Of a stretch of DNA of 64,000 nucleotides, positions 1-7,448 are shown piece by piece. The notes under the pieces were generated by a model. It saw only the letters and a list, made by a program, of their open reading frames with translations, made no database searches and was not told the origin of the DNA. This DNA is from Vulcanimicrobium alpinum. GTDB lineage: Bacteria > Vulcanimicrobiota > Vulcanimicrobiia > Vulcanimicrobiales > Vulcanimicrobiaceae. Where the stretch lies: NCBI RefSeq assembly GCF_027923555.1, contig NZ_AP025523.1:1302001-1366000 (forward strand), written 5' to 3'. Position 1 is the first letter of the stretch; each line of letters begins with the position of its first letter. The position numbers were made by a program, and so were the translations under genes.

Positions 1-1
1 T

Positions 2-343
2 CTGCAGACCAAGACGAACCTGATGGAAGAGCTGAAGAAGATGCGTCGCGTCATCGAACGCGAGATGGGTGCGCCGCCGTCCGAGACGCTGCTCGTCGTC
101 GACGGGACCACCGGACAGAACGCGCTCTCGCAGGCCAAGCTCTTCAACGAAGCGACGCAGCTGACGGGCGTGATCGTCACGAAACTCGATTCGACCGCGA
201 AGGGCGGCGTGCTGGTCGGGATCGTCGATCAGCTCACCGTTCCGGTGAAGTACATCGGGCTGGGCGAAGGACAGGACGCGCTTGCGCCGTTCGATCCGGC
301 GCAGTTCACGCGAGCGCTCTTCGAAGTGGGCGCCGCCGCGTAA
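2..343 (+). CDS. ftsY: Signal recognition particle receptor FtsY, C-terminal part (5' end outside window)
   Basis: The reading frame enters from the left edge, so only the last ~113 residues of the SRP receptor GTPase are present. It begins inside the G3 region (LQTKTNLMEELKKM) and shows the conserved DGTTGQNALSQAKLF segment and the G4 nucleotide-specificity motif TKLDSTAKGG, followed by the usual GLGEGQDALAPFDP C-terminal stretch. FtsY docks the SRP-ribosome complex at the membrane and feeds the Sec translocon. The methionine at position 23 is internal, not the start. Identification is firm; the N-terminal A and N domains cannot be seen. Confidence 0.95.
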   Translation: MQTKTNLMEELKKMRRVIEREMGAPPSETLLVVDGTTGQNALSQAKLFNEATQLTGVIVTKLDSTAKGGVLVGIVDQLTVPVKYIGLGEGQDALAPFDPAQFTRALFEVGAAA

Positions 344-363
344 CGGGGTTTTCCGGCCCGCGG

Positions 364-660
364 TTACCGGTCGGCGTTGCCGTCGCGCGCGTCGAGGCGA
401 TCGTTCCAGAAGCGGCGATAGCGCGAGAGCCACGCATCCAGTTCGGCGAGACCGGCCGGCTGAAGCGCGTAGATCCGGCGCTGCGCATCCTTGCGCATCC
501 CGATCAGCCCGGCGTTGCGGAGCGTTTTGAGATGCTGCGAGACCGCGGGCTGCGTCATGTCGAACCGGCGCGCGAGTTCACCGGCGGCGTAGTCGCGCTC
601 CGCCAGCATCTCGACGATGCGGCGGCGCGTCGGGTCCGCGAGCGCGGCGAAGGCCTCCAT
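364..660 (-). CDS. ArsR/SmtB-type winged-helix transcriptional regulator
   Basis: A 98-residue protein, typical ArsR length. It opens with FAALADPTRRRIVEMLAERDY and has the recognition helix DMTQPAVSQHLKTLRNAGLI, then a beta-wing (KDAQRRIYAL) and a WLSRYRRFWNDRLD tail. That tail is characteristic of the ArsR branch that lacks the metal-binding CxC motif and is often paired with SRPBCC/AHSA1 proteins; no such partner is adjacent here. It is divergent from recA and shares an approximately 230-base upstream region with it. The ligand is unknown. The family call is solid, the target genes are not visible. Confidence 0.88.
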   Translation of the reverse strand: MEAFAALADPTRRRIVEMLAERDYAAGELARRFDMTQPAVSQHLKTLRNAGLIGMRKDAQRRIYALQPAGLAELDAWLSRYRRFWNDRLDARDGNADR

Positions 661-761
661 ACTTGGCTAGTATATTGCAGTGGGCTTATATAAGAAAAGA
701 CTTTTTAAAATCTGCTGTCGAACACAGGTTCGATCCCTGCTCGCTTCGAAGGGTGGAGGTA
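661..761 (+). promoter_or_regulatory. Upstream region of recA with candidate -10 element
   Basis: This AT-richer stretch separates the arsR start from the recA leader. TAAAAT at 706-711 is a plausible -10 hexamer for recA transcription, placing the start site on the SOS operator at 718-733. TATAAG at 689-694 is an alternative. No convincing -35 hexamer is spaced correctly, so the exact promoter is uncertain; arsR presumably has its own promoter reading leftward from the same region. Confidence 0.45.
718..733. promoter_or_regulatory. LexA (SOS) box of recA
   Basis: The 16-base sequence TCGAACACAGGTTCGA contains a palindrome of the form GAAC-N4-GTTC with flanking TC/GA. This is the LexA/DinR operator known from Actinobacteria and Bacillus. 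It sits just downstream of a TAAAAT -10 candidate and upstream of recA, the classical SOS target. It also resembles a tRNA T-arm, but no tRNA fold surrounds it. Direct sequence match plus context makes SOS control of recA likely. Confidence 0.85.
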
Positions 762-911
762 ATGACGCGCCTTGCCGGCGCGGAGCGCGGTGGGAAGGGT
801 CGGCGGCGGCGCTTCGAACTGTGTCACGCATCTGGCACTCGAGCGCGGTACCGTCGGATCATCCCGACCACCCGACGTCACGGAGCATCATGGCAGACGA
901 GAAACAGGTAG
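762..911 (+). CDS. Possible 49-residue leader ORF overlapping the recA start
   Basis: An ATG at 762 is preceded at good spacing by a strong Shine-Dalgarno sequence (GGAGGT, 754-759). The frame stays open to a TAG at 909-911, which overlaps the first codons of recA in another frame. The product would be short and arginine-rich ([18 protein letters not shown]...) with no recognisable domain. It may be a translational-coupling leader or chance. RecA's own start has only a weak ribosome site, which makes coupling conceivable. Confidence is low. Confidence 0.2.
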   Translation: MTRLAGAERGGKGRRRRFELCHASGTRARYRRIIPTTRRHGASWQTRNR

Positions 912-1939
912 CTCTCACCAGCGCGCTCGCGCAGATCGAGCGTCAGTTCGGTAAGGGCTCGATCATGAAGATGGGCGAGATCCAGGAGCGGATGGCGTTC
1001 GACGTCATCTCCACCGGATCGATCGCCCTCGATCTGGCGCTGGGCGTCGGCGGCTTGCCGCGCGGCCGCATCGTGGAGATCTACGGCCCCGAGTCGAGCG
1101 GGAAGACGACGCTCGCGCTCCACGTCATCGCCGAAGCGCAGAAAGCCGGCGGCACCGCGGCGTTCGTCGACGTCGAGCACGCGCTCGATCCCACCTACGC
1201 CCAAGGCTTGGGGATCGATCTCGACAACCTCCTCGTCTCGCAGCCCGACGCCGGCGAACAGGCGCTCGAGATCGCGGAGATGCTGGTGCGTTCCAACGCC
1301 GTCGACGTCGTCGTCGTCGACTCGGTCGCCGCGCTCGTCACCAAAGCCGAACTCGAAGGCGACATGGGCGACACGCACGTCGGCCTGCAGGCGCGCTTGA
1401 TGTCGCAGGCGCTGCGCAAGCTGACCTCGGCGATCTCGCGCTCAAAGTGCGTGATGATCTTCATCAATCAGCTGCGCGAGAAGGTCGGCGTGATGTTCGG
1501 CAATCCCGAGACGACCTCGGGCGGCCGCGCGCTGAAGTTCTACGCCTCGGTCCGGCTCGACGTCCGCAAGCTCGAGCAGATCAAGGTCGGGACCGACGTG
1601 GTCGGGACGCGCACCCGCGTCAAGGTGGTGAAGAACAAGGTCGCGCCGCCGTTCCGTCAAGCCGAGTTCGACATCACCTACGGCAAGGGGATCTCGAAGA
1701 TGGGCTCGATCATCGACGTCGCGCTCGAGCGCAATATCATCGGCAAGTCGGGTTCGTGGTACACGTACGGCGAGCAGCGCATCGGCCAGGGCCGCGAGAA
1801 CGCGAAGGCGTTTCTCGAGGAACACTCCGACGTCGCCGACGAGATCGCGGCGAAGATCCGCGAGGCGCTCAAGTCGGCGAATTCGACGAACGGCGCCGCC
1901 AAGACGGTCGGCGCCGGCGTCGCGAGCGACGACGAGTAG
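890..1939 (+). CDS. recA: Recombinase RecA
   Basis: A 349-residue RecA, the usual length. The start at 890 ([20 protein letters not shown]) is chosen by homology; the frame is open further upstream, but that part is not RecA-like. Visible motifs are the Walker [15 protein letters not shown], the catalytic-glutamate region [11 protein letters not shown], Walker [12 protein letters not shown], and loop L2 with [19 protein letters not shown]. It forms ATP-dependent filaments on single-stranded DNA for homologous recombination and triggers LexA autocleavage. The SOS box at 718-733 and the directly following recX give the usual damage-response arrangement. Confidence 0.98.
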   Translation: MADEKQVALTSALAQIERQFGKGSIMKMGEIQERMAFDVISTGSIALDLALGVGGLPRGRIVEIYGPESSGKTTLALHVIAEAQKAGGTAAFVDVEHALDPTYAQGLGIDLDNLLVSQPDAGEQALEIAEMLVRSNAVDVVVVDSVAALVTKAELEGDMGDTHVGLQARLMSQALRKLTSAISRSKCVMIFINQLREKVGVMFGNPETTSGGRALKFYASVRLDVRKLEQIKVGTDVVGTRTRVKVVKNKVAPPFRQAEFDITYGKGISKMGSIIDVALERNIIGKSGSWYTYGEQRIGQGRENAKAFLEEHSDVADEIAAKIREALKSANSTNGAAKTVGAGVASDDE

Positions 1940-1945
1940 GGCCCG

Positions 1946-2407
1946 ATGCCCTCGGCACGCGTGACGGCGCTGCGCTTCTTGGCGCAGCGCCGCCTCACCG
2001 CGGCCCAGCTCGCGGCGAAGCTCCAACGCAAGGGATTCCCCGACGACGAGGTCGAGGCGGCGCTTGCGTTGTGCCGGCGCGACGGCTTCGTCGATGACGG
2101 GCTCTTCGCGCTGCTCTACGTCGAGGGGAAGCGCGCCGCGGTCGGCGATGCGCGGCTCGTTGCCGAGCTGGTCAGCCGTGGCATCGACCGCGACGCGGCG
2201 CGCGAGAAAGTCGGCGCGGCCGCGATTTCCGAGGCGGAGCGCATCGACGCCGCCTACGACCGGATCCGCCGCGCCAACCCGTCGGTCTCGTATCAATCGG
2301 CGGCGCGCAAGCTCGAACGGCTCGGATTTCCGGCCTCGCTGATCTATCGCGTGCTGCGTGAACGCGCGGGCGCCGAGTACGCCGACGTCCTCGGCGATCT
2401 CGCGTAA
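1946..2407 (+). CDS. recX: RecA regulator RecX
   Basis: A 153-residue protein starting six bases after recA. It has the all-alpha RecX pattern of three related three-helix modules: LRFLAQRRLTAAQLAAKLQRKGF, then the DGFVDDGLFA segment, and a C-terminal YQSAARKLERLGFPASLIYRVL. RecX binds along the RecA filament and modulates its activity. Length, motifs and the recA-recX gene pair all agree. Expression is probably from the SOS-controlled recA promoter. Confidence 0.93.
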   Translation: MPSARVTALRFLAQRRLTAAQLAAKLQRKGFPDDEVEAALALCRRDGFVDDGLFALLYVEGKRAAVGDARLVAELVSRGIDRDAAREKVGAAAISEAERIDAAYDRIRRANPSVSYQSAARKLERLGFPASLIYRVLRERAGAEYADVLGDLA

Positions 2408-2411
2408 ACGT

Positions 2412-2431
2412 GGCGCACGTCATCGTGCGCC
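2412..2431 (+). terminator. Hairpin after recX (possible terminator without T-tract)
   Basis: GGCGCACG (2412-2419) and CGTGCGCC (2424-2431) form a perfect eight-base-pair stem with a TCAT loop, five bases after the recX stop. No T-run follows, so it may be a weak terminator, an RNA 3'-end stabiliser or a factor-dependent stop for the recA-recX transcript. Confidence 0.4.
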
Positions 2432-2474
2432 GAGAGGAAACGCCTCCGGCCGCACGGTAGCGAGGGGCCAACAG

Positions 2475-3791
2475 ATGCGGTTATCGATCGTTCGCGCGGT
2501 GCTATGCACGCTCGCGGCCCTTGCGTTGCTCGGGCCGCTCCCCGCACCGGCGATCGAACTCGACGCGATCAGCAAAGCCGCCGCCGGCTATCAGACCCCC
2601 GACGCGAAGCTCGAGACGCTCTACCGCGCGGCCCTGCTCAATACGAGCAAACAGATCACGGTCGCCGACGACGGCACCGCCTACGTGAAGACCGGCGACA
2701 TCCCCGCGGAATGGCTGCGCGACGCGAGCGCGCAGGTGCGCCCGTATTTGTTCTTCGCGAAAGACGACCCGCAGGTCCGCACCATTCTGCGCGGGATTAT
2801 CGCGCGGATGGGGCGCTACCTGCACATCGACCCCTACGCGAACGCGTTCACGCTGAACTATCGGGTGTGGGAGCAGAAGTTCGAACTCGACTCGCTTGCG
2901 TATCCGATCACGCTGGCGTGGACCTACTGGAAACAGACCGGCGACACGTCGATCTTCACCGGCGACTTGTCGCTGGGCTTCGACAGCGCGCTCGACACGA
3001 TGGAGCGCGAGCAAGATCATCCGCGCAACTCGCGCTACACGCACAAAGAACTCCCCGACGGCGGCAAGGGAAAGCCGGTCGCGTACACCGGGATGATCTG
3101 GAGCGGCTTCCGTCCCTCCGACGACGCGTGCAACTTCAACTATCTGATCCCCTCGGAGATGATGGCCGTCGTCGCGCTCGGCGAACTCGAAGAGATCGAG
3201 CGCGACGTCTACCACAACCTGATCAAAACGCAGCGTGCTGCCGCGCTGCGCACCGAAGTGCAGACCGGGATCCAGACGTACGGCGTCGTGTTCACGCCGA
3301 ACTACGGCTACGTGTACGCCTACGAAGTCGACGGGATGGGGAACTCGATCCTCATGGACGACGCGAACATTCCCTCGCTGCTGTCCGCGCCGTACCTCGG
3401 CTACACCAAGTCCTCGTCGTTCATCTACAAGAACACGCGCAAGTTTCTGCTCTCGAAGGACAACCCGACCTACTACGTCGGCAAGCTCGCGCGCGGGATC
3501 GGCTCGCCGCACACCAACGACGGCTGGGTCTGGCCGTTGGCGATGCTGATGGAAGGTTTCACCGCCTCGAGCGACGGCGAGCGCAAAGACGTCCTGAACG
3601 AACTCCTCGCCTCGGATCCGGGCGACCATCTCCTGCACGAAGCGTTCAATCCCGACGATCCCACGAAGTTCTCCCGCGTCGACTTCGGCTGGCCCAACGC
3701 GCTGTTCAGCGAGTGGGTGATGACCTCGTTCGAAGGCGTCCCCGCGCTCCCGGTCGGAAGTACGAGCGACCTCGATTTCCGCGGAGACTGA
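2475..3791 (+). CDS. Glycoside hydrolase family 125 (exo-alpha-1,6-mannosidase type), exported
   Basis: A 438-residue protein starting at MRLSIVRAVLCTLAALALLG, a signal peptide ending near residue 27. The mature part has the GH125 (formerly DUF1237) signatures TGDIPAEWLRDASAQVRPYLFFA, MIWSGFRPSDDACNFNYLIPS, SLLSAPYLGY and GIGSPHTNDGWVWPLAM. Characterised GH125 enzymes are metal-independent exo-alpha-1,6-mannosidases acting on mannans or N-glycan-like substrates. The longer open frame from 2358 is not used because the signal peptide begins at 2475. It lies one base before purA but has no functional link to it. Substrate is inferred from the family. Confidence 0.85.
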   Translation: MRLSIVRAVLCTLAALALLGPLPAPAIELDAISKAAAGYQTPDAKLETLYRAALLNTSKQITVADDGTAYVKTGDIPAEWLRDASAQVRPYLFFAKDDPQVRTILRGIIARMGRYLHIDPYANAFTLNYRVWEQKFELDSLAYPITLAWTYWKQTGDTSIFTGDLSLGFDSALDTMEREQDHPRNSRYTHKELPDGGKGKPVAYTGMIWSGFRPSDDACNFNYLIPSEMMAVVALGELEEIERDVYHNLIKTQRAAALRTEVQTGIQTYGVVFTPNYGYVYAYEVDGMGNSILMDDANIPSLLSAPYLGYTKSSSFIYKNTRKFLLSKDNPTYYVGKLARGIGSPHTNDGWVWPLAMLMEGFTASSDGERKDVLNELLASDPGDHLLHEAFNPDDPTKFSRVDFGWPNALFSEWVMTSFEGVPALPVGSTSDLDFRGD

Positions 3792-3792
3792 C

Positions 3793-5085
3793 GTGATTGC
3801 TTGGACCCCGCACCGCGACGGCGAGCGCGCTCCCGTCGACATCGTCGTGGGCATCCAGTGGGGTGACGAAGGAAAGGGCCGCGTCGTCGATCTGCTCGCG
3901 CGCGACTACGGGATCGTCGCGCGCTTCGGCGGCGGCGACAACGCCGGGCATTCGATCGAGGTCGGCGAGACGAAGCTCGCGCTGCACGTCGTGCCTTCCG
4001 GCGTCCTGGTCGCCGGGACGCGGCTGTTCATCGGCGGCGGGACCGTTGGGTCGCTGCGCGGTCTGGTCGACGAGCTCGACATGCTGGCGAAGCTCGGCGT
4101 CGACGTCGGCCGCATCAGCGTCTCGGATCGCGCCCACGTCGTCTTTCCTTATCACGCAACGCTCGACAGGCTCTCCGAGAAGCAGCGCGGCGGCGCGGCG
4201 ATCGGCACCACCGGCCGCGGGATCGGTCCCGCCTATACCGATCGCGTCGCGCGCATCGGCGTGACCTTCGGCGACCTCGCGAAGCCGGAAGCCGTCGCGT
4301 CGAAAGTGCGCCAGGCGCTGCTCGCGCGCGCACCGCTGTTCGTCGGCGCCGAGGAGCTGCCGCGCGAAGAAGACGTCGTGAGCGAGACGCTCGCGCTGGC
4401 AAAGCGGATCGTGCCGCACGTCGTTCCCGGCGTCGCCTGGCTGCACGAGGCGATGGAACGCGGCGAGCGCGTCCTCGCGGAGGGCGCGCAGGGGACGATG
4501 CTCGACGTGACCTACGGGACGTATCCGTTCGTCACAAGTTCGCACACCGTCGCGGGCGGCGCGTGCACAGGGCTGGGGATCGGTCCGACCTCGATTCGCG
4601 GCGTCCTCGGCGTCGCGAAGGCGTACTGCACGCGGGTCGGCGCAGGCCCGTTTCCGTCGGAACTGCTCGACGAGCGCGGCGAGCGGCTGCGCGCGCAAGG
4701 CCGCGAATTCGGCGTCACCACCGGCCGTTCGCGCCGCTGCGGCTGGTACGACGCGGTCGCGGCGCGCTACGCCGCGCGGCTCAACGGCCTCGACGGGCTC
4801 GTCCTCACCAAGCTCGACGTGCTTTCGGGCTTCGAGCGCATCGGGATCGTCACCGGCTATCGGCGCGCCGACGGGACGCCTTGCGGCGTCGAGGGGATCG
4901 GCGATCCTGATCTGCAGGTCGACGTCGAGGAACATCCCGGCTGGAACGAAGACCTGCGCGACGTCCGGCGGATCGCCGGCCTGCCGGCCAACGCGCGCGC
5001 GTTCGTCGAGCGGCTCGCTGCGCTCACGGGAGTACCCGTCGTCGCCGTCTCGGTCGGACCCGAGCGCTCCGCGCTCGCGCACTGA
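3793..5085 (+). CDS. purA: Adenylosuccinate synthetase
   Basis: A 430-residue enzyme with a GTG start immediately after the GH125 stop. It shows the P-loop GIQWGDEGKGRVVD with the catalytic Asp, FGGGDNAGHSIE, IGTTGRGIGPAYTDR, the GTYPFVTSSHT segment, and TGRSRRCGWYDAVAARY near the C-terminus. It joins IMP and aspartate using GTP, the first step from IMP to AMP. Length and all motifs are normal. The N-terminal ~15 residues before DIVVGIQWGDEGKG are slightly longer than usual, so a later start is possible. Confidence 0.97.
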   Translation: MIAWTPHRDGERAPVDIVVGIQWGDEGKGRVVDLLARDYGIVARFGGGDNAGHSIEVGETKLALHVVPSGVLVAGTRLFIGGGTVGSLRGLVDELDMLAKLGVDVGRISVSDRAHVVFPYHATLDRLSEKQRGGAAIGTTGRGIGPAYTDRVARIGVTFGDLAKPEAVASKVRQALLARAPLFVGAEELPREEDVVSETLALAKRIVPHVVPGVAWLHEAMERGERVLAEGAQGTMLDVTYGTYPFVTSSHTVAGGACTGLGIGPTSIRGVLGVAKAYCTRVGAGPFPSELLDERGERLRAQGREFGVTTGRSRRCGWYDAVAARYAARLNGLDGLVLTKLDVLSGFERIGIVTGYRRADGTPCGVEGIGDPDLQVDVEEHPGWNEDLRDVRRIAGLPANARAFVERLAALTGVPVVAVSVGPERSALAH

Positions 5086-5125
5086 CGCCGGCGCGACGCG
5101 TCGCCCGCCAATTCTGCGAGGTCGA
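5086..5125. other. Short spacer between purA and the flagellar promoter
   Basis: Forty bases downstream of the purA stop with no recognisable terminator or gene. It leads directly into the sigma-28-like promoter. Confidence 0.4.
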
Positions 5126-5152
5126 TAAAGCCTGTACGGTTCGTACCGATAG
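5126..5152 (+). promoter_or_regulatory. Sigma-28 (FliA)-type promoter upstream of the flagellar/chemotaxis block
   Basis: TAAA at 5126-5129 is followed after exactly 15 bases by ACCGATAG (5145-5152). The FliA consensus is TAAA-N15-GCCGATAA, so the -35 and the spacer match perfectly and six of eight -10 positions match. The downstream genes are fliJ, fliO, cheY, cheC, cheA and cheW, the class of genes this sigma factor normally reads. The start site would be near 5160, giving a long (about 300-base) leader before fliJ. Confidence 0.6.
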
Positions 5153-5349
5153 TGTCCAGAGCGCCGGGCATGGATGCGGCGCGTCGCAGGATACTTTCCG
5201 ATCAACGCCTCGACGTGATACTGGGGTCGAGAGGGTCACCCGGGTCCTGACGGTCACCGAAGTTCGGCCTCGGAGAGTTTCGACCGACGAGCCGGCGGCC
5301 CGGCATCCGCTTCTTCATTCCGCTTCAACCCAACAGCGAACGTACTGAT
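5153..5349. other. Leader region without a convincing gene
   Basis: Between the sigma-28-like promoter and the small frame at 5350 there is no supported gene. An ATG at 5170 opens a 26-codon frame closed by a TGA at 5248-5250. The same frame then reopens and runs into the 5350-5460 frame, so a degraded or mis-sequenced gene is possible. No flagellar protein motif could be recognised in the translation. Confidence 0.3.
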
Positions 5350-5460
5350 GTGAGCAAGGCATCCACGGGACCGGAGACCTCCAGCGCTAAGGGCGATGAC
5401 ATGTACGAACCGATCTCGGACGCGATCTCGTCGGCTCGCCAGGTGACGACGCTCGCATGA
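5350..5460 (+). CDS. Small 36-residue ORF coupled to fliJ
   Basis: A GTG at 5350 opens a 36-codon frame whose TGA (5458-5460) overlaps the ATG of fliJ (5457-5459), an arrangement typical of translational coupling. The predicted peptide starts VSKASTGPETSSAKGDDMYE and ends ISSARQVTTLA. It is not recognisable. It could be a genuine small protein, the 3' remnant of a gene such as fliI that normally precedes fliJ, or chance. Confidence 0.25.
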   Translation: MSKASTGPETSSAKGDDMYEPISDAISSARQVTTLA

Positions 5461-5879
5461 CGGCCTTCCGCTTTTTCTTGGATCCGGTCCTTCGGCATCG
5501 CGAGCGCATCGAACGTGTGCGGGCCGCTGAGCACGCGCACAAGGTCGCCGACCAGCGCGAATCGCAGCGTGTTCTCGACTGCCTCACAGCTAGCCGCGAA
5601 GCGGCGCGTACCGCACTTCTCGGCGGTCAGGGCAAGCTCGAAGCGATCAGCTTGCGTGCTACGTACACGTACCTCGACTACCTTGACCGCGTCATCGTCG
5701 CGGCGCGGCAACGGCTCGACGCTTGCGCAGCCGGAACGGACGCGTCACGGCACCATCTCGGCGCGGCTGTACGGGCTCGCAAGGCGCTCGAAACGCTCAA
5801 GGAACGGCGCCGCGAAGCCCACGATCTCGAGGCTGCGCTCGCCGAGCAGCGCGATCTCGACGAATTCAACAAGGTGTAG
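5457..5879 (+). CDS. fliJ: FliJ-like flagellar export protein
   Basis: A 140-residue, strongly helical and charged protein. It begins FRFFLDPVLRHRERIERVRAA and ends with the FliJ-type coiled-coil ALETLKERRREAHDLEAALAEQRDLDEFN. FliJ (about 140-150 residues) is a soluble antiparallel coiled-coil that joins the FliI ATPase ring to the FlhA gate of the flagellar type III export apparatus. Sequence conservation in this family is low, so the call rests on length, coiled-coil pattern, the C-terminal LKERR motif and the fliO-like gene that follows. The usual neighbour fliI is absent from the window. Confidence 0.78.
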   Translation: MTAFRFFLDPVLRHRERIERVRAAEHAHKVADQRESQRVLDCLTASREAARTALLGGQGKLEAISLRATYTYLDYLDRVIVAARQRLDACAAGTDASRHHLGAAVRARKALETLKERRREAHDLEAALAEQRDLDEFNKV

Positions 5880-5883
5880 GACC

Positions 5884-6231
5884 CTGCACGTCGTCGTCAC
5901 GTATCTCTGGGCTCTGGGGGTCGTCGCCCTGCTGCTGCTCGGTATGACCTCTGCCGTACGGTTGTTGCATCGCCGGCGCCTCGTCGCCTCGACAGGTAAA
6001 CGCCTCGTCACGGTCGTCGAGTCGACGTTCCTCGCGCCGAACGTGACCGTACACGTTATGAAGGTCGGCGACCGATACTACCTCGTAGGCGCCGGATCAG
6101 CGGGGCTCACCCGCATCGACGACGTTGAGGGCGAGGTCGTCGAAGCCTACATCCGATCGCAACGGATGGCGCTCGCAGGACAAGACGAGGCCGTCGCCCG
6201 CCTGATGCAAAGATTTCGCAAAGAACCGTGA
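5884..6231 (+). CDS. fliO: FliO-like flagellar biosynthesis protein
   Basis: About 115 residues with one N-terminal membrane span (LWALGVVALLLLGMTSAVRLL). A small cytoplasmic domain follows, containing RLVTVVESTFLAPNVTVHVMKVGDRYYLVGAGSAGLTRID, the FliO/YscJ-like beta-rich pattern. FliO assists assembly of the FliP-FliQ-FliR export gate. The start is uncertain: no ATG or GTG precedes the membrane span in frame. CTG at 5884 is the best full-length option, while ATG at 5944 would cut the span. The gene follows fliJ with a few bases between. Confidence 0.65.
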   Translation: MHVVVTYLWALGVVALLLLGMTSAVRLLHRRRLVASTGKRLVTVVESTFLAPNVTVHVMKVGDRYYLVGAGSAGLTRIDDVEGEVVEAYIRSQRMALAGQDEAVARLMQRFRKEP

Positions 6232-6462
6232 ACCGCGGACTCTCGAAGGACATCGCCTGACTGGGGCCCGGCCGCGCCGTCCCGTCTCGCCGAATTCATG
6301 CCGTGACGCGCGAGCCGCGGTGAAGCCTCGCTCTTCGTCTGCCGACAAGCAAAAGAAGGGGACGTACGCCGGGGCGGCATCTGCTCAAGACGTCTATCGA
6401 GATGAACAAGCGGCAGTCAAAGTACCAATGCCGCCGACCCGCCTGAGGAGCGCACACAACGG
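6232..6462. other. Spacer between fliO and cheY
   Basis: About 230 bases with no supported gene. GAGGAG at 6446-6451 serves as the ribosome-binding site of cheY. No good sigma-28 or sigma-70 promoter was found by eye, so cheY may be read through from upstream. Confidence 0.35.
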
Positions 6463-6828
6463 ATGTCGGGGAAACGCGTGCTCATCGTCGATGACGCCGT
6501 CGTCATGCGGATGATGATCAAGGGAATTCTGAGCAAGAACGGTTACGAGGTCGTCGGCGAGGCGCAGAACGGCGTGGAAGCCGTCGAAAAATACCGCGCG
6601 CTCACGCCGGACCTGGTGACCATGGATATGGTGATGCCGGAGATGGACGGCATCACCGCGGTCAAGCAGATCGTGGCGCAGGATCCGCAGGCGCGGATCA
6701 TCATGTGCACCTCGATGGGTCAGCAGGCGCTTGTGGTCGAGGCGATCCAGGCCGGCGCGAAGTCGTTCATCACCAAGCCGTTCCAACCGCCGAAGATCCT
6801 CGAGACGGTTCAGAAGGTGCTGGCATGA
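6463..6828 (+). CDS. cheY: Chemotaxis response regulator CheY
   Basis: A 121-residue single-domain receiver with every catalytic residue: acidic pair D10-D11, phospho-acceptor D55 (LVTMDMVMPEMDG), T83/S84, and K105 in ITKPF. With no output domain it acts as the diffusible signal that binds the flagellar switch. It begins a tight cluster with cheC (ATGA overlap), cheA and cheW. The nearby CheC phosphatase fits the CheY role rather than a stand-alone regulator. Confidence 0.93.
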   Translation: MSGKRVLIVDDAVVMRMMIKGILSKNGYEVVGEAQNGVEAVEKYRALTPDLVTMDMVMPEMDGITAVKQIVAQDPQARIIMCTSMGQQALVVEAIQAGAKSFITKPFQPPKILETVQKVLA

Positions 6829-7439
6829 ACTCCACCGCGCCGACCCTGAGCGAGATCCAGCGCGACGCGCTCAAGGAAGTCGGGAACATCGGCGCCGGCC
6901 ACGCGGCGACCGCGCTCTCGCAGCTGCTCAACACGACGGTGAAGCTTTCCGAGCCGACGATCGACGTGCTGAAGTTCCGCGACCTCTCCAGCCGCGTCGG
7001 GTCGGCCGACCGCAGCGTCGCCGCGCTGCACATGTACGTGCGCGGTGAGGCGCCGGGCCAGATGGTCGTGCTGTTCGATCGCGAGCAGGCCGCCGAGTTC
7101 GTCAACGTGTTCATCAAGCGGATCATCGGCGACATCCAGATCTTCGACTCGATCGTCGACTCGACGCTCAAGGAACTCGGCAACATCATCGCCGGATCGT
7201 ACCTGACCGCGCTGATCTCGCTCACCGGGAACAACCTCCTGCCGTCGGTCCCGACGCTCTCGTACGGGACGGTCCAGCAAGCGTTCCGAACGCTGATGTC
7301 GATCCTCCCCGATCAGGACGTCTTTCTGATCGAGTCGCAGTTTCTCGACAAGGACAAGGCGGTCTCGGGCCAGTTCATCCTGATCCCGGAGACGGGCTCG
7401 CTGCAGCCGCTGCTCTCGGTATTCGGCGTCAACGACTGA
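6825..7439 (+). CDS. cheC: CheY-P phosphatase CheC
   Basis: A 204-residue protein whose ATG overlaps the cheY stop. It carries two copies of the CheC/FliY active-site motif [D/S]xxxExxN: DALKEVGN near residue 15 and STLKELGN near residue 115, each followed by the expected glycine/alanine helix. CheC removes phosphate from CheY-P and in Bacillus/Thermotoga-type systems cooperates with CheD. CheD is not present in this window. Both active sites are intact. Confidence 0.92.
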   Translation: MNSTAPTLSEIQRDALKEVGNIGAGHAATALSQLLNTTVKLSEPTIDVLKFRDLSSRVGSADRSVAALHMYVRGEAPGQMVVLFDREQAAEFVNVFIKRIIGDIQIFDSIVDSTLKELGNIIAGSYLTALISLTGNNLLPSVPTLSYGTVQQAFRTLMSILPDQDVFLIESQFLDKDKAVSGQFILIPETGSLQPLLSVFGVND

Positions 7440-7448
7440 CACCCGACG

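Noticed and set aside
700-745. tRNA-like 3' half (GGTTCGATCCC T-arm motif)
   Set aside because: No acceptor or D-arm can be folded around it. The same bases form a perfect GAAC-N4-GTTC LexA operator upstream of recA, which explains them better.
4165-4190. REP-like match (CTCGACAGGCTCTCCGAG) inside purA
   Set aside because: It encodes LDRLSEKQRG, a normal conserved part of adenylosuccinate synthetase, so the similarity is coincidental.
5251-5460. C-terminal remnant of FliI before fliJ
   Set aside because: The position is right but no FliI motif can be recognised in the translated frame; only an unassigned small ORF is reported.
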